From Pseudomonas citrullilanati (GTDB taxonomy: Bacteria > Pseudomonadota > Gammaproteobacteria > Pseudomonadales > Pseudomonadaceae): a stretch of DNA of 64,000 nt. The stretch is from the NCBI RefSeq assembly GCF_030580855.1, contig NZ_JAUQOP010000001.1, forward strand, positions 186,001-250,000, read 5' to 3'. Made by a program: the position numbers and the translations under genes. The notes beneath the pieces are model-generated. The model did not search any database, had not been told where the DNA came from, and worked only from the letters and a program-made list of their open reading frames with translations. Of the stretch, positions 40,125-49,362 are shown one piece after another; position 1 is the stretch's first letter; each line of letters begins with the position of its first letter.

Positions 40125-41267
40125 ATGAACACTGCACTGAAAAAGCTGAAAATCGTCACCGTCGTCGGAACGCGTCCGGAAATCATTCGCCTGTCCCGGG
40201 TAATGGCTGCGTTGGACAAGTACTGTGAGCACGTATTGGTGCATACCGGGCAGAACTACGATTACGAATTGAACGAGATTTTTTTCCAGGACCTGGGCAT
40301 TCGCAAGCCTGACCACTTCCTGAACGCCGCCGGCAGTACCGGTGCCGAAACCATCGGTAACGTGATCATCGCGGTGGACCGGGTATTGGCGAGCATTCAG
40401 CCGGAGGCCTTGCTGGTCCTGGGCGATACTAACAGTTGCATGGCGGTCATCCCGGCCAAGCGCCGCAAGATCCCTACTTTCCACATGGAAGCGGGGAACC
40501 GCTGTTTTGACATGCGCGTCCCGGAGGAGATCAATCGGCGCATCGTCGACCACACGGCCGATATCAACCTGACCTACAGCACCATCGCCCGTGATTACCT
40601 GTTGGGCGAGGGGTTGCCAGCCGATCGTGTGATCAAGACCGGCAGCCCGATGTTCGAGGTGCTCAATCACTACCGCGACAGCATCGTGGCGTCGGATGTC
40701 CTGGAGCGGCTTGGCCTGGAAGCGGGCAAGTTCTTCGTGGTCAGCGCACACCGGGAAGAGAACGTCGACTCGGACAAGAACTTCCTCAAGATGGTCGAGG
40801 TGCTCAACACCGTCGCCAGTACCTTCGGCCAGCCCGTGATCGTCTCCACCCATCCGCGTACTCAGAAACGCGTGGACGCGATGGGCATCGTCTTTCATGA
40901 GAACGTCCGTTTGCTCAAGCCCCTGGGCTTCATGGACTACAACAAGCTGCAACTCGAGTCCCGTGCCGTCCTTTCTGACAGTGGCACCATCAATGAGGAG
41001 TCTTCCATCCTCAATTTCCCGGCCTTGAACCTGCGTGAAGCCCATGAGCGGCCTGAAGGGATGGAGGAAGCGGCAGTGATGATGGTCGGCCTGGAAGTCG
41101 AACGCGTCCTGCAGGGGCTCAATATCCTCCAGGCGCAACTGTCGGGAACCGAGCGCAGCCTGCGCCTGGTGGCGGACTACAGCATGCCCAACGTTTCCGA
41201 AAAGGTCGCCAGGATCGTGCACAGCTACACCGACTACGTGAACCGTGTCGTCTGGAAGCGGTATTGA
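40125..41267 (+). CDS. wbjD: UDP-N-acetyl sugar 2-epimerase WbjD
   Basis: A 380-residue non-hydrolysing 2-epimerase of the WecB family (FnlC/CapG), final step to UDP-L-FucNAc. VVGTRPEIIRLSRVM, HTGQNYDYELNEIFF and the SAHREENVD motif are clear. ATG 40125 (MNTALKKL) after AAGGA was chosen over an in-frame start at 40068 inside wbjC. Confidence 0.93.
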   Translation: MNTALKKLKIVTVVGTRPEIIRLSRVMAALDKYCEHVLVHTGQNYDYELNEIFFQDLGIRKPDHFLNAAGSTGAETIGNVIIAVDRVLASIQPEALLVLGDTNSCMAVIPAKRRKIPTFHMEAGNRCFDMRVPEEINRRIVDHTADINLTYSTIARDYLLGEGLPADRVIKTGSPMFEVLNHYRDSIVASDVLERLGLEAGKFFVVSAHREENVDSDKNFLKMVEVLNTVASTFGQPVIVSTHPRTQKRVDAMGIVFHENVRLLKPLGFMDYNKLQLESRAVLSDSGTINEESSILNFPALNLREAHERPEGMEEAAVMMVGLEVERVLQGLNILQAQLSGTERSLRLVADYSMPNVSEKVARIVHSYTDYVNRVVWKRY

Positions 41268-41281
41268 GTCGAGTTGTGAAT

Positions 41282-42535
41282 ATGCCTGAGAGCAAGCTGA
41301 ACATTTTGGTGGTCACGCAGTATTTCTGGCCGGAGAACATGCGGATCAATGATCTGGTGCGTGATTTCACCGAAAAAGGACATTCGGTCACGGTGCTCAC
41401 CGGGGTGCCCAATTATCCGGAAGGTCAGGTGTTCGAAGCCTACAAACGCGCACCGCACCAGTTTGCCGATTATCACGGTGCAAGCATTGTCAGGGTTCCC
41501 ATGGTTACGCGTGGAAAGCGCAGCCTCCAGTTGATCCTCAACTACCTGAGCTTCTTTACCAGCGCCTCGACCCTCGGTGCCTACGCGTTGCGGGGTCGAA
41601 GCTTCGATGCCGTCTTCGTCTATGCCGTATCCCCCATCATGGCGGCGATCCCTGCCTTGGTCATCGGTCGCCTGAAGGAAGCGCCCGTATTCATCTGGGT
41701 CCTGGACCTGTGGCCGGAAACGCTGAGGGCGGTCGGCGTATTGAAAAAGCCGGCGTTGTTGGCCCTGGTAGGGCGGATGGTATCGTGGATCTACAACCGC
41801 GCCGACTATTTGCTGCTGCAATCCAACGGCTTCGTCGAGAACGTCAAGGGCTACTGCACGCGGCCCATGGCGCCGGAACGCCTGGTCTATTTCCCCAGTT
41901 GGGCTGAAGACGATTTCTCGACGGCAGTGGATCCTTCGACCTCGATACTGGCCCGCGACGAGTCGGTCTTTACCGTAGTCTTTGCCGGGAACCTGGGCGA
42001 GGCCCAGGATTTCCCTGCGGTGCTGGACGCGGCTGAGCAACTGCGCGGCAAAGTGGCCGTGCGCTGGGCCATCGTGGGTGACGGCCGGATGAGTGAGTGG
42101 CTGGGGCAACAGGTCAGCGCACGTGGGCTGGATAACGTATTGCTGCTGGGGCGGCATCCGTTGGAAGCCATGCCGGCGCTGTTCGCCAACGCCGACGCGC
42201 TACTGGTTTCACTGAAAACCAACGATGTATTTGAAAAAACCATTCCGGGCAAGGTCCAGGCCTACCTGGCTTCGGGCAGGCCCCTGCTGGGCATGATCAA
42301 TGGTGAAGCTGCGCGTGTCATCGATGAGTCGGGTGCCGGTTTCACGTGCGCATCCGGTGACGCCCAGGGGCTGGCGCGCATCACCCAGGCCTTGGCCGAG
42401 ACGGCGGCTCCTGAACTCAAGGTGATGGGTGAAAGCGGCCGCAACTATTACCTCCAGCACTACTCCAAGCAGCGATTGCTGGCACGCTTGGAAGACATCT
42501 TCAGAAACGCCACGCTACGGAAGGTAGATCGCTGA
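41282..42535 (+). CDS. wbjE: L-FucNAc glycosyltransferase WbjE/WbuB-like
   Basis: A 417-residue GT4-type, GT-B fold transferase, likely cytosolic face of the inner membrane. QYFWPENMRINDL at the N-terminus and the C-terminal donor-site segment EKTIPGKVQAYLASGRP (Glu-x7-type) are typical. Homologues (WbjE, WbuB) follow the wbjBCD genes and are thought to add L-FucNAc. Starts at TTG 41264 and GTG 41276 are also possible. Confidence 0.85.
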   Translation: MPESKLNILVVTQYFWPENMRINDLVRDFTEKGHSVTVLTGVPNYPEGQVFEAYKRAPHQFADYHGASIVRVPMVTRGKRSLQLILNYLSFFTSASTLGAYALRGRSFDAVFVYAVSPIMAAIPALVIGRLKEAPVFIWVLDLWPETLRAVGVLKKPALLALVGRMVSWIYNRADYLLLQSNGFVENVKGYCTRPMAPERLVYFPSWAEDDFSTAVDPSTSILARDESVFTVVFAGNLGEAQDFPAVLDAAEQLRGKVAVRWAIVGDGRMSEWLGQQVSARGLDNVLLLGRHPLEAMPALFANADALLVSLKTNDVFEKTIPGKVQAYLASGRPLLGMINGEAARVIDESGAGFTCASGDAQGLARITQALAETAAPELKVMGESGRNYYLQHYSKQRLLARLEDIFRNATLRKVDR

Positions 42536-43500
42536 TGCAGCACAGTATTCTCATGACCGGAGCGAGTGGGTTTGTCGGTGGTGCATTGCTCGAGCGCTTG
42601 CACGCGCAGGCCGGGACCTCGGTGACTGCGGTGGTTCGTGGCGACAGGCCGCTACCGGTGCCGGCCAATACGGTTCGGGTCGAGGCATTTTCCCCACAGA
42701 CCCAGTGGCAACCGCACCTGGCCAATGTGGACACGGTCATTCATTGTGCTGCGCGCGTGCACGTGATGAATGATACGGAAGCGGATCCACTGGCCGCTTT
42801 TCGGCAGGTCAACGTGGAGGGCACGCTCAACTTCGCGCGGCAGGCGGCTGAAGCCGGTGTGCGCCGCTTCATTTTCATCAGTTCCATCAAGGTCAATGGG
42901 GAAGGCACTTCACCTGGCCGTCCCTACCGCGCGGACGATCTGCCCGCTCCGGCCGATCCGTATGGCGTGTCCAAGCAGGAGGCCGAGGAGGGCCTGCGCC
43001 AGCTCGCGCAAGCGACGGGGATGGACGTGGTCGTCGTCCGGCCTGTCCTGGTATACGGCCCAGGGGTGAAGGCGAACTTCCTGAGCATGATGCGTTGGCT
43101 GGACAAAGGCGTGCCGTTGCCTTTCGGTGCCATTGATAACCGTCGCAGCCTGGTGAGTATCGATAACCTGGTCGACCTGATCGTCACGTGCATCGACCAT
43201 CCGGCGGCCGCGAACCAGACGTTCCTGGTCAGTGACGGGGAGGATCTGTCGACGACGGCGTTGCTCAGCCGGATGGCCCGTGCGCTGGGCAAGTCGGCCC
43301 GACTGATACCGGTCCCCAGTTGGATGCTCGAGCGGGGTGCCAGCCTGTTGGGTAAAAAAGCGCTGTCCCAGCGCTTGTGCGGTTCGCTGCAAGTCGATAT
43401 CGAGAAAACCCGGACACTTTTGAATTGGACCCCGCCTGTGAGTGTCGATGACGCCCTGGCCAGGACCGCCCGGCATTTCAGGATGAATCAAGCGAAATGA
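42535..43500 (+). CDS. wbpV: NAD-dependent sugar epimerase/reductase WbpV
   Basis: A 321-residue extended SDR. TGASGFVGG binds the cofactor; YGVSKQEAE is the catalytic Tyr-Lys. WbpV (WbjF) is thought to act with WbpM to make UDP-D-QuiNAc or a related primer sugar. Its ATG overlaps the last base of the preceding stop and it is coupled to wbpL through ATGA. Confidence 0.87.
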   Translation: MQHSILMTGASGFVGGALLERLHAQAGTSVTAVVRGDRPLPVPANTVRVEAFSPQTQWQPHLANVDTVIHCAARVHVMNDTEADPLAAFRQVNVEGTLNFARQAAEAGVRRFIFISSIKVNGEGTSPGRPYRADDLPAPADPYGVSKQEAEEGLRQLAQATGMDVVVVRPVLVYGPGVKANFLSMMRWLDKGVPLPFGAIDNRRSLVSIDNLVDLIVTCIDHPAAANQTFLVSDGEDLSTTALLSRMARALGKSARLIPVPSWMLERGASLLGKKALSQRLCGSLQVDIEKTRTLLNWTPPVSVDDALARTARHFRMNQAK

Positions 43501-44513
43501 TGTACTTCTGGTTGTTTTTCCCTGTCGCGATGGCTTCGCTGCTCATGACGGCAGGCCTTCGTCGCTATGCCTTGGCACGCAGCATCATCGATATTCCGAA
43601 CGCACGCAGCTCGCACAGCATCCCGACTCCCCGGGGAGGGGGCGTGGCAATCGTGGTTGCGTTCCTGGCGACACTGCCGTTGCTGGGCCAGCTGGGGTTG
43701 GTGCCGCTTGGGTATTTGGTGGCGTTGGGAGGGGCGGGTGCGCTGGTCGCCATTGTGGGGTTCATGGACGATCATGGTCATATTGCCGCACGGTGGCGAT
43801 TGCTCGGGCATTTCAGTGCGGCTGCCTGGGCGCTGACGTGGCTCGAAGGGCTGGCGCCCCTGAGTCTGTTTGGCTTCAGCGTCGACCTCTCCTGGGTCGG
43901 GCACGCCCTGGCCGCTGTCTATCTGGTCTGGCTCCTCAACCTGTATAACTTCATGGATGGTATTGACGGCATTGCCAGTGTGGAGGCGGTGCTGGCCTGC
44001 GTCGGAGCCAGCGTACTCTACGTCTTGTCGGGTTTCACCGACCTGATCTGGCCGCCGTTGATACTGGCGGCTGCGGTACTGGGCTTCCTGTTCTGGAATT
44101 TCCCACCGGCGAAGATTTTCATGGGGGACGCGGGCAGCGGTTTCCTGGGCATCGCGCTGGGAATCATGTCGCTGCAAGCGGCCTGGGCCTCTCCGGCCTT
44201 GTTCTGGGCCTGGTTGATCCTGTTGGGGGTATTCATCGTCGACGCGACGGTCACACTGATTCGTCGATTCCTGCGGGGTGACAAGGTCTACGAAGCACAC
44301 CGCAGCCATGCTTATCAATTCGCCTCGCGGCGCTATGGTCGCCATCGCCCGGTCACGCTGGCGGTGGCCGCAATCAATGTGTTGTGGTTGTTCCCCGTGG
44401 CGTGGTGCGTCGTGATGTTGAAGCTCGACGGGCTGACAGGCCTGTTGCTGGCATACGTACCGCTGGTGGTGCTGGCCTTCAAGTTCAAGGCGGGTCAATT
44501 GGAGAGCGCCTGA
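43497..44513 (+). CDS. wbpL: Initiating sugar-phosphate transferase WbpL
   Basis: A 338-residue polytopic protein (about ten membrane segments) of the MraY/WecA family. The signatures RSSHSIPTPRGGGVAIV, NLYNFMDGIDGIAS (catalytic Asp), FMGDAGSGFLG and HRSHAYQFASRRYG are all present. WbpL transfers a D-FucNAc/QuiNAc-type sugar phosphate to undecaprenyl phosphate to start the O-unit. It follows wbpV with a four-base overlap. Confidence 0.94.
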   Translation: MMYFWLFFPVAMASLLMTAGLRRYALARSIIDIPNARSSHSIPTPRGGGVAIVVAFLATLPLLGQLGLVPLGYLVALGGAGALVAIVGFMDDHGHIAARWRLLGHFSAAAWALTWLEGLAPLSLFGFSVDLSWVGHALAAVYLVWLLNLYNFMDGIDGIASVEAVLACVGASVLYVLSGFTDLIWPPLILAAAVLGFLFWNFPPAKIFMGDAGSGFLGIALGIMSLQAAWASPALFWAWLILLGVFIVDATVTLIRRFLRGDKVYEAHRSHAYQFASRRYGRHRPVTLAVAAINVLWLFPVAWCVVMLKLDGLTGLLLAYVPLVVLAFKFKAGQLESA

Positions 44514-44551
44514 GCAGTTGGGTAACAGAGAGCAGGTGAGTGAAAAGAGAA

Positions 44552-44563
44552 GGCGGTAGCCGT
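44552..44563 (+). promoter_or_regulatory. ops-like element upstream of wbpM
   Basis: GGCGGTAGC (44552-44560) matches the core of the enterobacterial ops element, at which RfaH joins RNA polymerase, and is followed by CGT. It lies in the 5' leader of the first wbpM. A single short match can be chance, and RfaH control of pseudomonad O-antigen genes is not established to my knowledge. Confidence 0.25.
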
Positions 44564-44611
44564 ACAGCCTTCACGAGAATGGGTAGGAACGACAAGGTGT
44601 TGGAAACATTC

Positions 44612-46621
44612 ATGGATAGACTTCGCGTCGCACTGCTGGGGCTGCCACGTCGGCAGAAACGCCTGCTTCAGGTCATGACCGATGTGCTGTTGGTCTGGCT
44701 CGCCTTGTGGCTGGCATTCGTGGTGCGCCTTGGCCTGGACGATATGGTCAACCCGTTCATCCATCATCCATGGCTGATGCTCAGCGCTTCCTTGATAGCC
44801 ATCCCCATGTTCATCCGATTCGGGATGTATCGGGCGGTCATGCGCTACCTGGGGAACGATGCCCTCATCGCGATCATCAAGGCGGTCAGCCTCAGTGCCC
44901 TGGTACTGGCGCTCGTGGTGTATTGGGGTGCCGCCTACATGGCCCCCGTGCCACGTTCCGTCATTTTCAACTATTGGTGGCTCAGTCTGGTGATGATCGG
45001 CGGCCTGCGACTGCTCATGCGCCAGTACTTCATGGGCGATTGGTTCATCCCGGCCCACCACGTGCCTTTCGTGAACCGCACCACGGGGCTCACCAAGGTC
45101 GCGATCTATGGTGCCGGTGCTGCCGGTAATCAGCTGGTGGCGGCGTTGCGCATTGGTCGAGACATGCAACCGGTGGCGTTCATCGATGACGACGTCAGTA
45201 TCGCGAACCGCATGATTTCCGGCCTGCAGGTGTTCAAGCCGAAACACATCCAGAAGATGATCGAACTCACCGGGGCCCAGGAAGTGCTGCTGGCCGTTCC
45301 CTCGGCGAGCCGTGCGCGTCGACGTGAAATCCTGGGCTATCTCGAAGGTTATCCGCTGCACGTACGCAGCGTTCCGGGTTTCATGGACCTGGCCAGCGGC
45401 CGGGTGAAGGTCGACGACATCCAGGAGGTGGATATCGCCGACTTGCTGGGACGCGATGCGGTGCCTGCGCAACCTGCGCTGCTGTCGCGCTGCATCCAGG
45501 GCAAGGTGGTGCTGGTCACGGGCGCGGGCGGCTCGATCGGTTCCGAGCTCTGCCGCCAGATTCTCGCCTTGCAACCGACCACATTGCTGCTGTTCGATCA
45601 CAGTGAGTTCAACCTCTACAGCATCTTGAGCGAACTGGAGGAGACCATCACCCGGCAATCGCTCCCGGTCAATGTATTGCCGATCCTGGGATCCGTGCGC
45701 AACGCGAATAAACTGTTCGACACCATGGCTTCCTGGAAGGTCGATACGGTGTATCACGCCGCCGCCTACAAGCATGTACCCCTGGTCGAGCACAACATCG
45801 CCGAAGGCATGCTCAATAATGTCATCGGTACATTGAACACCGCACAAGCGGCGTTGAAGGCCCAGGTCGAAAATTTCGTGCTCATCTCCACCGACAAGGC
45901 CGTGCGCCCGACCAACATCATGGGCAGTACCAAGCGTCTGGCGGAAATGGTGCTGCAGGCCCTGAGCCAGGAGGTCGCCCCGGTGCTGTACGCGGACAGC
46001 GGGAATGTCGCCCGGGTCAACAAGACCCGTTTCGTCATGGTGCGCTTCGGTAATGTGCTGGGATCATCCGGCTCGGTTATCCCGCGCTTCCGGCAACAGA
46101 TCAAGTCCGGCGGACCCATCACCGTCACCCATCCGAATATCACCCGTTACTTCATGACCATTCCAGAAGCCGCCCAGTTGGTGATCCAGGCGGGTTCGAT
46201 GGGACGCGGAGGGGATGTCTTCGTGTTGGACATGGGGGAACCGGTGAAGATTGCCGAGTTGGCGGAGAAGATGGTCCTTCTGTCAGGCTTGAGCGTGCGT
46301 TCCGAGAAGAACCTTCACGGAGATATCGCGATCGAATTTACCGGGCTGCGGCCGGGTGAAAAACTCTACGAGGAACTGCTGATCGGGGACAATGTGGTCG
46401 CGACCCCGCACCCGATGATCATGAGCGCCAACGAGGACCACCTGCCCTGGGAGGTACTCAAGGCCAAACTGGATGAACTGATGGCGGCCGTTGCCAAGGA
46501 CGAATATTCGCGGGTGCGCATGCAGTTGCGCGAAGTGGTCAGCGGTTATACCCCGGAGGGAGAAATTGTCGATTGGATATTCCAGCAACGACGCATGGTG
46601 CCGAAACTTAAGGACCGCTGA
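44612..46621 (+). CDS. wbpM: Nucleotide-sugar 4,6-dehydratase WbpM, copy 1
   Basis: A 669-residue membrane-bound dehydratase that makes UDP-4-keto-6-deoxy-GlcNAc. Four N-terminal membrane segments, a Rossmann domain with YGAGAAGNQLVAAL, and the catalytic domain with GAGGSIGSELCRQIL and the active-site STDKAVRPTNIMGSTK. ATG 44612 (MDRLRVALLGLPRRQK) matches the usual WbpM start and length (665); upstream starts at 44540 and 44579 add a basic leader. A second, divergent copy follows 145 bases downstream. Confidence 0.92.
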   Translation: MDRLRVALLGLPRRQKRLLQVMTDVLLVWLALWLAFVVRLGLDDMVNPFIHHPWLMLSASLIAIPMFIRFGMYRAVMRYLGNDALIAIIKAVSLSALVLALVVYWGAAYMAPVPRSVIFNYWWLSLVMIGGLRLLMRQYFMGDWFIPAHHVPFVNRTTGLTKVAIYGAGAAGNQLVAALRIGRDMQPVAFIDDDVSIANRMISGLQVFKPKHIQKMIELTGAQEVLLAVPSASRARRREILGYLEGYPLHVRSVPGFMDLASGRVKVDDIQEVDIADLLGRDAVPAQPALLSRCIQGKVVLVTGAGGSIGSELCRQILALQPTTLLLFDHSEFNLYSILSELEETITRQSLPVNVLPILGSVRNANKLFDTMASWKVDTVYHAAAYKHVPLVEHNIAEGMLNNVIGTLNTAQAALKAQVENFVLISTDKAVRPTNIMGSTKRLAEMVLQALSQEVAPVLYADSGNVARVNKTRFVMVRFGNVLGSSGSVIPRFRQQIKSGGPITVTHPNITRYFMTIPEAAQLVIQAGSMGRGGDVFVLDMGEPVKIAELAEKMVLLSGLSVRSEKNLHGDIAIEFTGLRPGEKLYEELLIGDNVVATPHPMIMSANEDHLPWEVLKAKLDELMAAVAKDEYSRVRMQLREVVSGYTPEGEIVDWIFQQRRMVPKLKDR

Positions 46622-46766
46622 CCAGGCCACGACGCTGGAAGGGGTCTATTCTCACGTATTGAGACGGATGCGTTTCTGATGATCGTTTTATCGAGGATGC
46701 GCTGCGCTTATACGTTCGATAGGAGCGGATTCGCGACGGGAGTGGGCCAAGGTGCGTAAAGGATTC

Positions 46767-48761
46767 ATGGATAAGCTAAGAATAGCTTTGCTTGGATTGC
46801 CAAGACGCCACAAGCGGGCGATCCAGGTGGCGACAGATATCGTCCTTGTCTGGTTCGCCCTGTGGCTTGCATTCGTCGTTCGGCTTGGTGTCGAGGCATT
46901 GGCGAGCCCGATCGAAACGCACCTGTGGCTATTTGGTTCAGCACCGCTGGTTGCCATACCGATCTTCATCCGCTTTGGCATGTATCGCGCCGTCATGCGT
47001 TATTTCGGTAACGACGCCCTGATCACGATCTGCAAGGCTGTCAGTCTGTCTGCATTATTGCTGGCCCTCGTGGTGTATTGGTACAGCAATCATAAGACTG
47101 TCGTTCCGCGCTCCATCATTTTCAATTATTGGTGGCTCAGCCTAATCATGATTGGCGGCCTGCGCCTGATGATGCGGCAGTATTTCCTGGGCGACTGGTT
47201 CGCTGCGGCGCAGCATGTCCCCTTTACGAGCCGCGACGATGGCCTGCCCAAGGTCGCGATCTATGGTGCCGGTGCCGCCGGCAACCAACTCGTGGCCGCC
47301 TTGCGCATGGGGCGTGTCATGCGGCCGGTAGCGTTCATCGACGATGACAGCAGCATTGCCGACCGGGTGATTGCCGGATTGCAGGTCTACGAGCCGAGCA
47401 ATATCCAGAAGATGATCGATACAACCGGTGCCCAGGAGATTTTGCTGGCTATTCCGTCCTCCTCCCGTGGGCGACGCCGGGAAATATTGACACTGCTCGA
47501 GGGGTTTCCTCTGCATGTGCGCAGCGTTCCCGGCTTCATGGACCTGGCCAGTGGCCGGGTCAAGGTCGATGATATCCAGGAGGTGGATATCGCCGACCTG
47601 CTGGGGCGTGACTCGGTACCTGCGCAAGCTGATTTGCTTGAGCATTGCATCGCGGGCCAATCGGTACTCGTGACCGGGGCGGGCGGATCGATCGGCTCAG
47701 AACTGTGCCGGCAGATCCTGGCGCTGAAGCCGACGACACTGCTGCTTTTCGAGCACAGCGAGTTCAATCTCTATAGCATCCTGTCCGAGCTGGAGCCCCG
47801 GATTGCGCGGGAGTCGCTGTCCGTTCGCCTGTTGCCTATCCTGGGGTCGGTACGAGACCAGAACAAGTTGCTGGATGTGATGAAGACGTGGAACGTTGAC
47901 ACGGTCTATCACGCCGCCGCCTATAAACATGTGCCAATGGTCGAGCACAATATCGCTGAAGGCGTCCTCAACAATGTGATCGGTACGCTTAATACCGCGC
48001 AGGCCGCGCTGCAGGCGGGCGTGGCGAACTTCGTCCTGATTTCGACGGACAAGGCCGTGCGGCCGACCAACGTGATGGGCAGCACCAAGCGGCTTGCGGA
48101 GTTGACCTTGCAAGCCCTCAGCCGAGAGCTGGCGCCGGTGTTGTTCGGTGATCAGGCCAATGTTTCACGCGTCAACAAGACCCGCTTCACCATGGTCAGG
48201 TTTGGCAACGTACTCGGTTCGTCCGGTTCGGTCATTCCTCTGTTCCACAAGCAGATCAAGTCCGGCGGTCCATTGACCGTCACCCACCCCAAGATCACTC
48301 GCTATTTCATGACCATTCCCGAAGCGGCCCAGCTGGTGATCCAGGCAGGTTCCATGGGCTTGGGCGGGGATGTCTTCGTGCTGGACATGGGGGAGCCGGT
48401 GAAGATTGTCGAGCTGGCGGAAAAGATGATCCACTTGTCTGGCTTGAGCGTGCGTTCGGAAAAGAACCCTCATGGCGACATTTCAATCGAGTTCACGGGC
48501 CTGCGTCCTGGCGAGAAGCTTTACGAAGAGTTACTGATCGGTGACAACGTTGTTTCGACCCAACATCCGATGATCATGAGCGCCAATGAGGATTTTCTAC
48601 CCTGGGATGTGCTCAAGGTCAGGCTCACCGGGCTGTTGGCGGCCATCGAGCGGGATGACTACGCGCGAGTCCGCCAATTGCTTCGCGATACGGTCAGTGG
48701 TTACGCCCCGGACGGTGAGATCGTCGACTGGATCTATCAACAACGTCGCCTAGAGCCCTGA
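46767..48761 (+). CDS. wbpM: Nucleotide-sugar 4,6-dehydratase WbpM, copy 2
   Basis: A 664-residue paralogue of the preceding protein, colinear from end to end and very similar by eye (most of the catalytic half is identical). The same motifs are intact: GAGAAGNQL, GAGGSIGSELCRQIL and STDKAVRPTNVMGSTK. ATG 46767 is preceded by AAAGGA; GTG 46752 is also open. It ends the O-antigen locus in the position normally held by the single wbpM, with a terminator and comEA following, so this may be the resident copy. Confidence 0.92.
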   Translation: MDKLRIALLGLPRRHKRAIQVATDIVLVWFALWLAFVVRLGVEALASPIETHLWLFGSAPLVAIPIFIRFGMYRAVMRYFGNDALITICKAVSLSALLLALVVYWYSNHKTVVPRSIIFNYWWLSLIMIGGLRLMMRQYFLGDWFAAAQHVPFTSRDDGLPKVAIYGAGAAGNQLVAALRMGRVMRPVAFIDDDSSIADRVIAGLQVYEPSNIQKMIDTTGAQEILLAIPSSSRGRRREILTLLEGFPLHVRSVPGFMDLASGRVKVDDIQEVDIADLLGRDSVPAQADLLEHCIAGQSVLVTGAGGSIGSELCRQILALKPTTLLLFEHSEFNLYSILSELEPRIARESLSVRLLPILGSVRDQNKLLDVMKTWNVDTVYHAAAYKHVPMVEHNIAEGVLNNVIGTLNTAQAALQAGVANFVLISTDKAVRPTNVMGSTKRLAELTLQALSRELAPVLFGDQANVSRVNKTRFTMVRFGNVLGSSGSVIPLFHKQIKSGGPLTVTHPKITRYFMTIPEAAQLVIQAGSMGLGGDVFVLDMGEPVKIVELAEKMIHLSGLSVRSEKNPHGDISIEFTGLRPGEKLYEELLIGDNVVSTQHPMIMSANEDFLPWDVLKVRLTGLLAAIERDDYARVRQLLRDTVSGYAPDGEIVDWIYQQRRLEP

Positions 48762-48824
48762 TTGTTACACATGCTGTAACTTGCCTGTCTTTGACATCGC
48801 TCCATGAACGCCTAAGTTTGAGAG

Positions 48825-48850
48825 GCAGCTTCGGAAAAGCTGCTTCTTTC
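48825..48850 (+). terminator. Terminator after wbpM
   Basis: GCAGCTT (48825-48831) and AAGCTGC (48837-48843) form a short stem followed by TTCTTTC, 64 bases after the wbpM stop and before comEA. Confidence 0.65.
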
Positions 48851-48875
48851 TAAACGACGTCATGGAGCTTCACTA

Positions 48876-49211
48876 ATGCGTAAAGGCTATTTCTACTCGC
48901 TGGTTTTTTCCCTGCTGGCCGGTGCTTCCGTAGCAGCTATCGCTGCGCCTGCGGTAAAAAACGAGGCCACGGTCGCGCCGCAGGCAACGGAACTGTCAAC
49001 AAAGCGAGAGGGCATCAAGGTGGACCTCAACGCGGCGGATGCCGCGACATTTCAACGTGACCTGACAGGAGTAGGCGAGGCGAAGGCCAAGGCCATTGTT
49101 GCGTACCGTGAGAGTAATGGGCCATTCTCATCGGTTGATGAACTGCTGGAGGTCAAGGGGATAGGAAAGGCAATCCTGGACCGCAATCGCGACAAGCTGG
49201 AAGTGAACTGA
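48876..49211 (+). CDS. ComEA-type helix-hairpin-helix protein
   Basis: A 111-residue secreted or periplasmic protein. A signal peptide (residues 1-24, cleavage after AIA-A region) precedes a short linker and two helix-hairpin-helix units (VDLNAADAATF and VKGIGKAIL) of the ComEA DNA-binding family. A gene of this kind follows wbpM in P. aeruginosa too. It may bind DNA in the periplasm; a role in uptake is not shown. Confidence 0.85.
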   Translation: MRKGYFYSLVFSLLAGASVAAIAAPAVKNEATVAPQATELSTKREGIKVDLNAADAATFQRDLTGVGEAKAKAIVAYRESNGPFSSVDELLEVKGIGKAILDRNRDKLEVN

Positions 49212-49223
49212 CGAGTAATAGGG

Positions 49224-49254
49224 AAAAAGGCCGGTCGTGACGACTGGTCTTTTT
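49224..49254 (+). terminator. Terminator after comEA
   Basis: AAAAAGGCCGGTCG and CGACTGGTCTTTTT pair (two G-T pairs) around a TGA loop, 12 bases after the stop, and end in five T. Confidence 0.88.
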
Positions 49255-49362
49255 ACGTGCTAGCCGGTAATAGCCAAGGCAGCCTCAAGCCAGAGCCTCA
49301 GGGACAGGATATGCTCTCGTAACGCTTGCACTTGCGACTCACCCCGACCAAGGACCCGCGCC

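Noticed and set aside
46767..48761. Second wbpM as an assembly duplicate
   Set aside because: The two copies differ at many positions along their length and have different upstream sequence, so they are real paralogues in the sequence as given.
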